Below are positions 27,901 through 33,500 of a stretch of 64,000 nt of DNA, piece after piece; the first letter of the stretch is position 1, and the number at the start of each line of letters is the position of its first letter. A program made the position numbers and the translations under genes. Below the pieces are notes generated by a model. The model made no database searches, was not told the origin of the DNA, and saw only the letters and a list, made by a program, of their open reading frames with translations. Location of the stretch: the NCBI GenBank assembly GCA_024516035.1, contig CM044955.1:43590592-43654591 (forward strand). Reading direction: 5' to 3'. Source of the stretch: Bactericera cockerelli. Taxonomy: Eukaryota > Arthropoda > Insecta > Hemiptera > Triozidae.

Positions 27901-29194
27901 AATTACATTTCATTAGGTTTTGTAATTACAAATTATATTAGATGTTGGAAAAATGTAAATCATGTGGTGGAACAATAGCCTTAAAAAAATTCTTAAAGTC
28001 CGGGGTTTATCTTTAACATCAGATGTCATTCCAGACGAAACCTGAAAGCCATAATAATTATGCTTGATAGCGGGACATTGTGCTTCACCACAAATAAATG
28101 ATACTTTAATGAAGGAAAATATTTTGTTTCCAGAGCCCACAGCGAATGCCAGTATGCTGGAGCACCTAGACTCCAGCACAGAATCTGCCGAGGCATCTCC
28201 GGAACCTAGTAGGAAACCTATGAGCATCAGCCGGCGAGCCAGATAGCATAAGTGAGTTGATTCTTATACCATATTAAATTAGATTGATTTATTATAGCAT
28301 ATTAAATTACATTGATTTATTACTAAACTTTTATCTGCACTTTCCTAAGAGGACTAAAAATAAAGAACAGACTATCCAACCCTAACAAGAAAGGCTAGCT
28401 TGCAGTACCCCAAGGGTTTAAGAGCTTATAAAGAAAAAGCCCAATTTCTCATGATGGTTGATAGCAAAAAGAAGCATGTGCTTCAGAACTAGCCAACTTT
28501 TCAATAAAAATATAAAAAATTGATAGAGACCATCACTCCTCCAGCTGTAGCCAAGCTGGCTACAACAACAATAATTTCATGTATAAAACAGTGTATACTT
28601 TACACACAAATACACAGTAACACATACTTGGTGCACTAGTAGTGGGAATTAAATGCCTTATAATTACTTATGTGATTTTTCACGGCTCTACCAATTAAAA
28701 AGTGACAAAGTAGATATAAAATTACTATCATACTAAACGTTTCAAGCTCATAAAAATAATATATGTTTTCCAGGTCCAAAGAGTCACTCAGAACTCCTGC
28801 CAGGTTTTCAGACAACAGGGAGCAAAGTGAGACCGAGTGCGACAGAGAATACAGTCAAAAGTTGGCCTTGCTTCAACAAGAGAAGGAACTTACGGAAATA
28901 GTCACAAGGTAAAATGAAATCCTAATATTATGTTGTTCTTTTTTTAATATAGGTAAGAAGAGACATTCAAATCTTTTAATTCTTTTTTAGATTGTGTTTG
29001 ATAGTTGAAATTAAAAGCAACTTGCATTTCATAACATAATATTTTGGTGTAAGAGTTCAAATTATCATACAATTGAGAGCCTCAGCCATATAATTGACGG
29101 TGCTAACATGCATCCCAACTCTTATCTTTTTTTAAATTTCAGGTATCGGAATGAAAAGAAGAAACCGAGGGAAGACTACACAATTCGGGTGTAA
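6666..29194 (+). CDS. Dscam: Dscam-family cell adhesion molecule, 3' part of gene
   Basis: Single-pass receptor of the Down syndrome cell adhesion molecule family; such proteins mediate homophilic recognition between neurites and signal through a cytoplasmic tail. Joined exons: 6666-6879, 7244-7490, 8063-8245, 8646-8768, 10629-10807, 11471-11564, 12075-12356, 12923-13042, 13403-13576, 13882-14166, 14767-15048, 15339-15409, 15729-15975, 17101-17317, 17713-17935, 19485-19626, 20365-20518, 21159-21379, 21747-21932, 22645-22770, 23514-23687, 24051-24192, 24874-25016, 25713-25916, 26646-26789, 28134-28251, 28774-28908, 29143-29194. Every junction has GT..AG borders and matching phase, giving 1,562 visible residues to the TAG at 28244. 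Domain order Ig(3-9)-FN(1-4)-Ig10-FN(5-6)-TM matches Dscam exactly. Single-copy Ig7 argues for a Dscam2/3/4-type paralogue. The 5' end is outside the window. The TAG and the two exons after it are discussed separately. Confidence 0.93.
7244..7490 (+). CDS. Dscam: Dscam exon: Ig4
   Basis: A whole Ig domain in one exon: cysteine in WFNCTIEGG, tryptophan in VTWLKD, second cysteine in DRGMYQCLV. The exon starts at phase 0 after ccggcag and ends at phase 1 before gtaggt. It is GC-rich compared with the flanking introns, as are most exons here. Confidence 0.9.
8063..8768 (+). CDS. Dscam: Dscam exons: Ig5 (two exons)
   Basis: Exons 8063-8245 and 8646-8768 join in phase 1. The first carries the FSEQTLNPGLPISLQC start, close to Dscam Ig5, and WFLDNTPL. 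The second carries GGVYTCIARNILG. The intron between them (8246-8645) has only T-rich sequence. Confidence 0.9.
8769..10628. other. Dscam intron of 1.86 kb without recognised elements
   Basis: No exon-like sequence is visible. A direct repeat of about 19 bp (ATCACCCACAACATTAA) occurs near 9147 and 9193. A 62-codon minus-strand frame (8999-9187) reads like decayed protein sequence (QRGNAACILGTLPH), but I cannot place the family. A 76-codon plus frame at 10172-10402 is also unidentified. Confidence 0.5.
10629..11564 (+). CDS. Dscam: Dscam exons: Ig6 (two exons)
   Basis: Exons 10629-10807 and 11471-11564 join at phase 0. The first has GEDLYLRCPVSGHP and SWQRSAVQ; the second starts VDGESDKGQYSC. 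An A13 run and T-rich acceptor precede the second exon. The 663-bp intron shows nothing else. Confidence 0.9.
12075..12356 (+). CDS. Dscam: Dscam exon: Ig7, single copy
   Basis: Encodes all of Ig7: VSCSITSGDLPITIVWHKDG and HTGLYTCVVSN. In Dscam1 this position holds a large array of alternative exons and in Dscam2 two; here I see one copy. The flanking introns (11565-12074 and 12357-12922) contain no second Ig7-like exon on either strand. The Ig7 surface of this receptor is therefore probably invariant. Confidence 0.9.
12923..13576 (+). CDS. Dscam: Dscam exons: Ig8 (two exons)
   Basis: Exons 12923-13042 and 13403-13576. They start VPPSWIVVPKDTTV, typical of Dscam Ig8, with IDCQATGNPQPRIYWTRA, then after the intron NGSIVIRSA and GFYSCNAENSIG. 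Both junctions are phase 1. Confidence 0.9.
13882..14166 (+). CDS. Dscam: Dscam exon: Ig9
   Basis: Starts VPAHFRVRS, the conserved Dscam Ig9 opening. It contains ITLACDADGDAPIRISW and KAYHCRATNDFGSDDM and leads directly into FN1 in the next exon. Confidence 0.9.
14767..15048 (+). CDS. Dscam: Dscam exon: fibronectin III domain 1
   Basis: One exon coding a complete FN3 fold: EPPDPPGELSV, W in WMRIDW, and the LKPSTGYSVRVIAVNDVG G-strand region. Phase 1 at both ends. Confidence 0.9.
15339..15975 (+). CDS. Dscam: Dscam exons: fibronectin III domain 2 (two exons)
   Basis: Exons 15339-15409 (APTEPPSNVVIDNVSYQSM) and 15729-15975 (WNGDLLGYQIIYRDIS ... YYTKYEITVRAFNQIG). The second exon ends inside a GGGGG run. 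The phase-1 donor that keeps the frame is GT at 15976-15977, giving EGV across the junction. Confidence 0.88.
16085..16306 (+). mobile_element. tRNA-derived SINE, family 1 copy 1 (full length)
   Basis: Starts GTCTGTCCCGGTAGCTCAGT, with a clear A box. It has the B box GGGTTCGAAACCC, and the tRNA-like head closes with CCGGGACA, which pairs with the start. A body follows that is shared by all copies in this window (ending GGGCAGTATAAATAAGGCGA) and an ATT-repeat tail. Not a functional tRNA: the anticodon arm is disrupted by extra bases. Confidence 0.9.
16594..16803 (+). mobile_element. tRNA-derived SINE, family 1 copy 2
   Basis: The same family as the copy 500 bp upstream, with intact A box, slightly altered B box (GGGTTTGAAACCC) and an ATT-rich tail. 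Its 3' two thirds are part of a local direct duplication that continues into the next copy. Confidence 0.9.
16634..17100 (+). repeat. Tandem duplication of SINE body plus intron 3' end
   Basis: Two direct copies of about 233 bp (16634-16864 and 16866-17100) each run from TCTAGAAATTCCAGACGTCG through the SINE body to the unique intron sequence AACATGGTCTAGTATTGGAG and the pyrimidine-rich acceptor. The second copy ends in the functional CAG at 17098-17100; the first ends TTCCAC, so the acceptor AG is missing there. Confidence 0.85.
16866..17041 (+). mobile_element. tRNA-derived SINE, family 1 copy 3 (5' truncated, from duplication)
   Basis: Lacks the A-box half of the head and begins within the head at TCTAGAAATTCC; the B box and body are present. 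Its 5' end coincides with the start of the local duplication, so it arose by duplication and not by a separate insertion. Confidence 0.85.
17101..17317 (+). CDS. Dscam: Dscam exon: most of fibronectin III domain 3
   Basis: VPEDPPRGIRCNALSSQSL, IRWEPPLPSRRNG, IIQGYKTYYKR, ending in phase 2 at NY-S. The last strands (IRVLAFTLSGDG) are in the following exon at 17713. Confidence 0.9.
17713..19626 (+). CDS. Dscam: Dscam exons: end of FN3 and fibronectin III domain 4
   Basis: Exon 17713-17935 finishes FN3 (SIRVLAFTLSGDGVQSPP) and starts FN4 (MPGPPEQIKASVMSPDSLL, ISWQPPANPNG). Exon 19485-19626 completes FN4 (VVFGDSTLIYECRHLKDG, YKIWVKAVTHVGEGDSS). The 1.55-kb intron between them holds a MITE, a long perfect hairpin and a third repeat. 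Confidence 0.9.
17967..18355. mobile_element. MITE with about 42-bp inverted ends and internal GGCGTA motifs
   Basis: Starts GCCTCTGACAACACAAAGAG and ends with its inverse; similarity continues through GGCGTAAACCACA to about 42 bp. The interior repeats GGCGT(A) several times on one strand and TACGCC near the right end. No target duplication is clear. Superfamily unknown. Confidence 0.75.
18361..18645. repeat. Foldback element: perfect 97-bp inverted repeat, 19-nt loop
   Basis: Left arm 18391-18487 and right arm 18507-18603 are exact reverse complements over 97 bp; the loop is 18488-18506. The inverted structure extends imperfectly outward to 18361 and 18645, where GTCAGTCTAAC pairs with GTTAGACTGAC. 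It lies in the Dscam FN4 intron in sense transcription, so the pre-mRNA would carry a long double-stranded stem. Confidence 0.93.
18809..19454. repeat. Dispersed repeat with ACTTTCCTTATC inverted ends and (TG)n core
   Basis: Bounded by ACTTTCCTTATC and its inverse GATAAGGAAAGT. Inside are a (CTGT)n/(TG)n tract at about 18935-18986 and a cluster of GGCCGC motifs near 19090-19130. The sequence around AGGATATCTCAAGAACGG reads like a repeat consensus, but I cannot name the family. No target duplication seen. Confidence 0.55.
19627..20364. other. Dscam intron without recognised elements
   Basis: AT-rich; I see nothing beyond the splice sites. Confidence 0.6.
20365..21379 (+). CDS. Dscam: Dscam exons: Ig10 and start of fibronectin III domain 5
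   Basis: Exon 20365-20518 gives ITLPCVMVGLPAPSRIWRSP. Exon 21159-21379 gives ILSDGSLYIGPLTQDMVGNY, SCLADNIFG, then the FN5 start VPNILLQSTTTHSISILW. An acceptor after tgttag would shift the frame; the phase-correct one is cacag, so the exon begins at 21159. The 640-bp intron has only an A17 run at about 21041. Confidence 0.88.
21747..21932 (+). CDS. Dscam: Dscam exon: rest of fibronectin III domain 5
   Basis: YIVSYRDRSDNWQQIHVDS and CGTHYKINIKLVNSIGESKP, phase 1 at both ends. It follows the Ig10/FN5 exon by a 367-bp intron. Confidence 0.9.
22011..22193 (-). mobile_element. tRNA-derived SINE, family 2 (diverged copy)
   Basis: On the minus strand it reads from a tRNA-like head (TTAAGAGCATTGGTTGCTGA, B box GTGTTCGAATCTC) to a 3' T-rich end on the plus strand at 22011. 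It matches the younger family 2 copy at 29959-30111 in head and body (GGCATGGATGTAAAG), with an additional 3' segment. Confidence 0.75.
22645..23687 (+). CDS. Dscam: Dscam exons: fibronectin III domain 6 (two exons)
   Basis: Exons 22645-22770 (VPGSAVLEEILSINSTSV, IKVTYRPQ) and 23514-23687 (DQTEWISIPLSNLDD, LLPATRYELLIAAKNDAGS). The first ends at a slightly unusual donor, gtttgt. The intron contains a T20 tract near 22990, the tail of an unidentified minus-strand retroposon. Confidence 0.88.
24051..24192 (+). CDS. Dscam: Dscam exon: membrane-proximal linker and transmembrane helix
   Basis: Encodes DIVPLELIPEHASS and then about 25 hydrophobic residues (LNFMIPAVCGIAAILIVALV...), stopping at a basic NKKR anchor. 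This orients the preceding Ig/FN domains outside the cell. Phase 1 in, phase 2 out. Confidence 0.92.
24874..25016 (+). CDS. Dscam: Dscam exon: first cytoplasmic segment
   Basis: RKNQRNDHSDNSKCLIELQN then a His/Ser/Pro-rich part (QQHHTYSPSPLRKGDSS). The frame is fixed by phase 2 input; another frame is open at the same place but would break the join to the conserved next exon. Confidence 0.85.
25085..25264 (-). mobile_element. tRNA-derived SINE, family 1 copy 4 (internally deleted)
   Basis: Minus-strand copy ending in ATT repeats at its 3' (low-coordinate) side. Relative to the other copies, the tRNA-like head lacks two short blocks, including the CCGGGAC acceptor-stem return and part of the anticodon arm. 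It sits 68 bp downstream of a Dscam cytoplasmic exon. Confidence 0.88.
25713..25916 (+). CDS. Dscam: Dscam exon: cytoplasmic segment with EICPYATF motif
   Basis: GPDYEICPYATFSLPTANH is the conserved Dscam tail motif. A Ser/Pro-rich stretch follows (QPQTSSPPDGLSLG) with tyrosines that could serve as SH2 sites; partner binding is inference from the family. Confidence 0.9.
26372..26541. mobile_element. Short palindromic MITE (TA-flanked)
   Basis: 170 bp of near-complete inverted repeat. It starts TAGCCCGTTCCAGAAAC and ends GTTTCTAGAACGGGCTA; inner arms (CTCCACTCTCA, ACTGTCACA, TTGGTTA) also pair. The TA ends fit a Tc1/mariner-type MITE. It lies in a Dscam intron. Confidence 0.75.
26646..26789 (+). 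CDS. Dscam: Dscam exon: cytoplasmic segment
   Basis: EISCISSQQTLPVGRKSHVV and FMSDSDSSGPRRYKHRPPLA, ending in phase 1 at a gtgagt donor. A 25-bp minisatellite begins about 15 bp after the donor. Confidence 0.85.
26805..26887. repeat. 25-bp minisatellite split by a hAT insertion
   Basis: About 3.3 units of TGGAGGTGTGGGTTCTAATC TAGTG. The fourth unit is interrupted at 26887 and resumes at 27820-27844 after the hAT element. Confidence 0.9.
27057..27272 (+). pseudogene. hAT transposase C-terminal dimerisation domain, broken
   Basis: Reads CDPLIFWQNHDNHFPKVALK, YLSLVSTSVPSERLFSHASA, IMRPERN, then TGA in frame, then LSPQKLNALLFLNSLGREWW. The PSERLFS and NALLFLN signatures are those of hATC domains. 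It has an internal stop and no upstream transposase, so it cannot encode an active enzyme. Confidence 0.88.
27500..27580 (-). repeat. tRNA-like SINE head nested in hAT element
   Basis: On the minus strand: GGCACAGTGGTTAGTG (A-box region) and CAAGTTCAATTCCCGCCC (B box). It is embedded in the hAT element and is not related to SINE families 1 or 2. Confidence 0.55.
28134..28251 (+). CDS. Dscam: Dscam exon containing an in-frame TAG before its splice donor
   Basis: EPTANASMLEHLDSSTESAE, ASPEPSRKPMSISRRAR, then TAG at 28244-28246, then CAT AA and a good donor gtgagt at 28252. If the stop is honoured and the donor unused, the protein ends at SRRAR. The donor is phase 2 and fits the next exon exactly. 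Confidence 0.8.
28346..28578 (+). repeat. Dispersed 230-bp repeat, copy 1
   Basis: Closely matches 57597-57830 in the same strand: shared blocks GGCTAGCTTGCAGT, CTCATGATGGTTGAT, GAGACCATCACTC and CCAAGCTGGCTACAACAACA. No coding capacity and no tRNA-like head seen; family unknown. Confidence 0.8.
28774..29194 (+). CDS. Dscam: Dscam C-terminal extension exons beyond the TAG
   Basis: Exons 28774-28908 and 29143-29194 join the 28134 exon in phase 2 and read 63 residues. They contain SKESLRTPARFSDNREQSET, a charged helix QKLALLQQEKELTEIVTRYR, NEKKKPRED, and end YTIRV followed by TAA at 29192. The C terminus fits a hydrophobic PDZ-ligand pattern. Composition and phase look like real coding sequence. 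AATAAA motifs follow at about 29310. Confidence 0.7.
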
Positions 29195-29800
29195 GGTTGT
29201 GACTTCAGTTACGGAAACCCTGCCATATGAATTAATATTGGCAATATCTCTTCTCAATAGTTTGCCGATTATGTCAATTACTGAATATTGTTCTTTAGTT
29301 ATGATTGCAATAAATAATTGGAAATTCCTACAAGCAATTTCTAATAATTTGATATTTTTATTTTTTCATTGTATAAAATTAAAATTATTTCTTAGTAGGT
29401 ACGGTACACTTCTGATTTTTGTAAAAATATCGTAAGTAGATTTAGTGAAATTTCACTAAAGTTTCGAGTCTTGGAATGAGAAGCGATTTTTTTATATTAA
29501 TGTATTTAAAGTGAAAATGTGACACTAATAAATTTACTGTATGAGTTATAAATGTCCATGTCATAATATCATGCACCTTTTTGAGTATGAGGATGTTTAT
29601 AATTAAGACATCATTTGCATTACCTACTTAATTAATGAAATTCAGTAGTTACTTTCACTATGGGGTCCCTGACAAAGGACAAACAGATTTTATATTCTTA
29701 TTGAGTTTGAAAATAATCTAGTAGTATTGATATGTTGTACATACAAAAAAAGAGTTTTTTAGAGACTGTTGAGTAGTGCTGTAGTGTTGAAAGTTATAAT
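29195..29800. other. Presumed Dscam 3' UTR and intergenic DNA
   Basis: AT-rich, with an AATAAA-like hexamer near 29310. No exon on either strand. Confidence 0.5.
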
Positions 29801-29887
29801 TATTATACAGGGTGCCCCAATTGCCCCATTATAAACGAGACATTCAAATGTCTCGAGAACTAATGAACACCGTGACACCCTGTATAA
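29801..29887. mobile_element. Very short mariner-like MITE
   Basis: About 85 bp with 13-bp perfect inverted ends ATTATACAGGGTG / CACCCTGTATAAT. The TA-rich CAGGGTG end is shared with the 450-bp element at 39801, but the interiors differ. Confidence 0.75.
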
Positions 29888-29949
29888 TAGTGTATATTAT
29901 TCAACTACGGTTATTACATGATCCAAGAAAGGAAGAGAAGCATAAGATA

Positions 29950-30120
29950 GGTAAGGAACTTAAGCCGACTTCCGTGGCTCAGTGGTTAAGAGCATTGGTT
30001 ACTGACCCGGAGGTTGCGGGTTCGAATCCCGGCAGGAGCGGAAATTTCCACCGACATTTTCCGTTTCCGGGAAGGCATGGATGTAAAGCTTTTTTTTTTT
30101 TAAAAAAAAAAGGTAAGGAA
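29950..30120 (+). mobile_element. tRNA-derived SINE, family 2, with 9-bp target duplication
   Basis: Element 29959-30111. Its head GTGGCTCAGTGGTTAAGAGC (A box) and GCGGGTTCGAATCCC (B box) are intact; a short body and a T/A-rich tail follow. GGTAAGGAA is duplicated at 29950-29958 and 30112-30120, so the insertion is recent. Confidence 0.9.
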
Positions 30121-30510
30121 TAGAAGAAACAGTGATTGAGTCTATTACCAAACTGCTAGATTATTTATAGAGCATGTACCCTTCTTGCTCGAGTACAAGT
30201 ACGGGAGGATAACAATGTTTGAAAAGAATCTAGTCATATTAAAAATAATGATTGTGTACATGTATTCTAATTAATACTATCCCATTTATTGTTTTTTTTT
30301 TATATACCATTGATGTGATACATAAATGTAATCTAATAATTGTTATGATGTTTCTTAAGTATTTTAGAATAAATTGGACGTTTAAAACAAAAATATTTTG
30401 GTTGTCCTATTTTCTTTTTGTTTTACTTATTAATCCAAGATTCTATGGTGACTTTTTGGTAGATTGAATAGTCACTAAGATCGAAATGTAGATATTGATT
30501 CCATGCATTT

Positions 30511-30569
30511 CTAATTTGAGAAACTGAGCTGCACTAGAATCACACCGTACGTCACGACAGCCCGATCAG
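30511..30569 (-). pseudogene. Gr A last exon, one base short
   Basis: After a good acceptor (gtttcag) the in-phase reading is LIGL-S-stop. Shifting by one base from GGGCT gives AVVTYGVILVQLSFSN and a TAG stop at 30511-30513, which is the conserved TM7 end of insect Grs. One base is therefore lost near 30559-30563. Confidence 0.8.
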
Positions 30570-33500
30570 CTGAAACACAAACAGAAAAAATTAAATAAAA
30601 AACCACTGACTTTCCAAAATAATAATTTGTGGGTACATTGAAGACGACAAAATACATACAAACTATATTTACTGTTATATATAAGCACTGTAGTTTCTGG
30701 GAGGCGTTCTCCCTCGAAACGACCGTTTCGCTTGATTATAAATGTAAATTGTCAATATGATCCATGAATATACTCCGTCTGATTTTAAATCGATTTTCGG
30801 AGGCACTTGGAATCTTACATTACAGCATTCATATTGTGCTGATCGTATTCACTCTCTAGAGTAGCTCATGTATCTTGTCGGGGTTGTCATACTTTTGTGC
30901 TACCTAAAATAAGCTATTGGGAGGCCAGAACTTTCAACCAATCCCAGGTCTCCAAAAGGCATTGTAATTGTTAAAAAGTACTTGTTTGCTTGTAACAAAT
31001 AGCCAATTATAAGTATCTACACATTCCACAGTTCTACACTCAATCATTGGTTACAAGTCTATAATTCTTGTGATGCAAACAAAAACAAATACTCACGTGG
31101 GTCAGAACTGTGTAGTCGATGTCAAAAGAATTGAGAGCTCGGAAGCGAATCTTATGAGTGCAGATGCAGTTCAGAAAATTAGTCAACTGAAAAGGAAAGA
31201 CAAAAGATCAATTGATAAAAAAAAAAATCATAATACTCTCTTTTGCGGTTCAGTAGGTACCTTTAGTTAAGTTGGTCCTTGAACATAAAGAAAACTATCT
31301 GAAAGTGAGAGCGAAATTCCTATCTGGAACTATTGTTCACAAGAACTTACTATTCTACTTGTTACAATAAACATAGCGTGTAGAATTAAGAAGTGTGGAA
31401 ACCTAACTCCGCCGGCCTACATCGTGGCGTCCTCAGCGCTAGTATCGTAAATGAGTCTCCTCTCCTCGTCCCTCAGCCATATCAAATGTAAACATAAATA
31501 TATCAAATTTAAACATAAACATAAATAGACCGCGAGAAATATTCTACTCCTTTGCGATGGTGTCGCGCTATGTGGCGTTTCCATGTAACTGGGGTTCGTT
31601 TCCACACTTCTTAAATCTACTAGCTATGCAATAAAGGTAATGAATCATAAACAATCATTATATACATAATTTATACATTAACTTACCTCAGTATTAAGTT
31701 CAGGAGCTTCATTGTAGATAATCTTATGGTACACCAGTTCCAACAATGAGAGGCCCTGGGAATTATAATGAGAAAAATAGTTTGCTATAGAATTAAATGC
31801 GAGATAAAACTAATCTGAAAACAACTAATCTAGAGCAAATCGATCCATCATCACCGGTATTCATCGGTACATACTTTTTCTAATCAATATAAATCTGTGA
31901 CTCGTATCTGATTCGTTGAAATACTGTTTATCCACTAAACAGAATTTCCGAGCTGTTTTGAGAAGTGTTTAGGGTGTGTGTATACTTTATACGTAGATTT
32001 CATTCATATATGCTATTACGAAAAATAACATATCATTTTATTATGTCACACACAACATAGTTCAACTCATATCTCCGAGTTTCGAAGTTCATCGCTCAGA
32101 CACTTTGGTAAAATTGTCTGATTTTTACTCGATATAAAGCTCACCGCACGCTTGGTAGTCTCACAATGACGAATGATCCACAAGAGAATAAACACACTGT
32201 AGAAGACCCAGGCGTGGAAATAGATGAGCTGGTGCAGTCGGGTGAGCACGCTCCCGGTTTGTAGGATCAGAATGAGGATCAGGTAGAGAGTGCAAGTCAG
32301 GTGGTAGCTCTCCTGCAGCATGACGATGAAGAGAGCCATGGAGTAGGTGCGGTTCACAATGTCATGGCAGAGCTTGCAGAGAGAAAAGTGGAGCTGAACT
32401 AGAACCTTGAGCTTTCGCCTGCAGGAGACAGGAGTCAGATAGAACACTATTAAATTATCATATATTTGTGTTAATCACTTTCGTGATATCACAACGAGTC
32501 AAACTCGCTTTACTAAATCTACGCTGAATCCGGGACTTGAACCACCGACCTCCAGGTTACAAGTCCGCCGCCTTATCGATCACGCTTTTGAGGTCGGTGT
32601 AGAACACTATTACTTGAACTTGTACCTACTTCATAAAAGTTGATTGCTTGATGTGTAATAATAAAAGATCTTAGTGGTAAGTGTCCAGGTTTGTAACCCT
32701 CACATATTGAGAGCTTCATAATACTCGTATATCCCTACACAACTGACTGTTAATAATCACTAACTAGATAACTCTCTCTTTGAAATAATTCCATTTTGTG
32801 CAGTAAGTACAAATCCATAGAAAAAAATTAACTGATGGAGCTGTACTTATATTCGCAATAAGCAAGAGTCCAATCACTGAAGTAACAATCTTTCTTCGAT
32901 GGCAACAATAAAATTTAGCGCAATGTTTTTTCTCGGTATCATGTTCAACAAGTAATGAGACATCAGCCACAGGTGAAACACTCTTGCAGTGACAAAGTAC
33001 CGGGTTTAATCTGGTGAATGGGGCTTTCCCAAATGACTATTTTTTTCGAGCAGATGATTGATTCTAATGTAAAAAGACCCGAGGAACACGATTTTGATGT
33101 CCAAAAATTAAAAAAGTCATTCCTTAGGGATGAAAAGGCTCTCCAAAGATCTTCCTTGAAATAACGCAATCTGATTGGTCGCCTACGCTGTGACGTCAAA
33201 AGTATGTAAACAAACAATTTTGAAACGCTACTTCGAATTTTGTGTGTAGAATTACATTAGAGTTGAATGTGAAGAGTCGATTTAAAACTGTAATGAATTT
33301 GTGAATTTTAACTGTAATACAGTATTTTAAACTTTAATGTTAACTAACAATGTCTAAAATATCAGTAGATGACAGTATTGCAAAGGCTGTCAGTGGAAAT
33401 TTACCTGCAGTAGGTAAGGACTTTTACAATGGCCAATTTCTTCAATTTACGCGTGTATTGCACGCGTGCTGCAGACGTACTTATTTTTATTTTTTTTTTA

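Noticed and set aside
31417..31605. 62-codon frame in a Gr A intron
   Set aside because: Entirely inside a TTAA MITE.
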